Source of the DNA: Mailhella sp.
Lineage (GTDB): Bacteria; Desulfobacterota; Desulfovibrionia; Desulfovibrionales; Desulfovibrionaceae
Direction: 5' to 3'
Assembly (NCBI GenBank): GCA_017411945.1
Contig: JAFQPD010000139.1
Span: forward strand, 1 to 5,965
Length of the DNA stretch: 5,965 nt
Shown here: positions 5,690 to 5,965 of the stretch, in pieces
How the letters are laid out: the number at the start of each line of letters is the position of its first letter
Position numbering within the stretch: position 1 is the stretch's first letter
Translations under genes and position numbers: made by a program
The notes under the pieces: model-generated
What the model was told of the DNA's origin: nothing
Databases searched by the model: none
What the model saw: only the letters and a program-made list of their open reading frames with translations

Positions 5690-5952
5690 TCGACAGCTCC
5701 CGGCGCGGGACAGCAGGCGGCGGAACGTACCGCGTTGAGCTGAGGCTGTACCGCCGAGTCATGCTGTGCTTCGGCCGCCAGCTCCCGGCGCGGGATGTCT
5801 TGGATTCCCTAGTCGGGAATCCGCTGTCAGGACCAGAGCCTCGCTCCCGAAACAAGTCGCGCGGGCTTGCGCCCTTCTCGCGCCTTGTTCCGTCCGCTTC
5901 GTCAGCTGACCACCAGATGACGCCAGCCTGGTTCGCAAGGCTCTCTCGCGCT
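5690..5952 (-). repeat. Composite palindromic intergenic repeat, right (inverted) copy
   Basis: The reverse complement of about 5741-5952 aligns with positions 1-210: GCCTTGCGAAC, GGCGTCATCTGG, AAGGGCGCAAGCCC, GAGCGAGGCTCTGGT, then AAGACATCCCGCGCCGGGAG and ACTCGGCGG. The variable hairpin is at 5802-5822: GGATTCCC, loop TAGTC, GGGAATCC, again a perfect 8-bp stem. A second copy of the core TCCCGGCGCGGGA lies at 5698-5710, 85 bases from the first (5783-5795). The 5953-5965 flank repeats AGCGCGAAGCGCGAG on the minus strand, so the element may run past the window. No gene is supported between 5616 and 5965; 5619-5689 shows only a weak TGATC/GATCA hairpin. Confidence 0.8.
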
Positions 5953-5965
5953 TCGCGCTCCCGCC

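Noticed and set aside
1..5965. The flanking inverted repeats as ends of a composite transposon
   Set aside because: Neither copy encodes a transposase, no target-site duplication can be seen within the window, and the cargo is ordinary core metabolism.

Overview
The window is a GC-rich bacterial chromosome segment of ordinary metabolic genes, bounded at both ends by copies of one non-coding, hairpin-rich repeat. Codons end mostly in C or G. Gene content (a single ilvB-ilvN-ilvC cluster, a stand-alone ribB behind an FMN riboswitch, a YgaP-type rhodanese) and style suggest a GC-rich proteobacterium. A Desulfovibrio/Bilophila-like sulfate or sulfite reducer is my guess, but no marker gene here settles it.

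Layout: positions 1-350 hold a repeat with two tandem units, followed by about 60 bases with nothing recognisable. Reading leftward on the minus strand come ygaP (1991-1449), then a promoter and FMN riboswitch (1372-1199), ribB (1120-473) and a strong intrinsic terminator (449-411). Between ygaP and ilvB (1992-2328) is a divergent regulatory region: an AT-rich part next to ygaP, then a TTGACA promoter candidate and a GC-rich, structured leader of about 170 nt. Reading rightward are ilvB (2329-3993), ilvN (4003-4509) and ilvC (4567-5562), closed by a textbook intrinsic terminator (5579-5618). From 5690 to the window end lies the inverted copy of the left repeat.

How the genes work together: IlvB and IlvN form acetohydroxyacid synthase and IlvC is the next enzyme, so the operon encodes the first two common steps of valine, isoleucine and leucine synthesis. 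RibB makes the four-carbon precursor of riboflavin and is set up for feedback control by FMN. AHAS also carries FAD, a product of the riboflavin route, but I see no regulatory link between the two units. YgaP is a membrane-anchored rhodanese with no evident pathway link to its neighbours.

I found no defence, mobile or otherwise novel protein system. The most unusual signal is the flanking repeat. Its three comparable units keep a perfect 8-bp stem while the stem sequence changes, next to an invariant 25-base block, and both copies lie just past a gene terminator in the same orientation relative to the gene.
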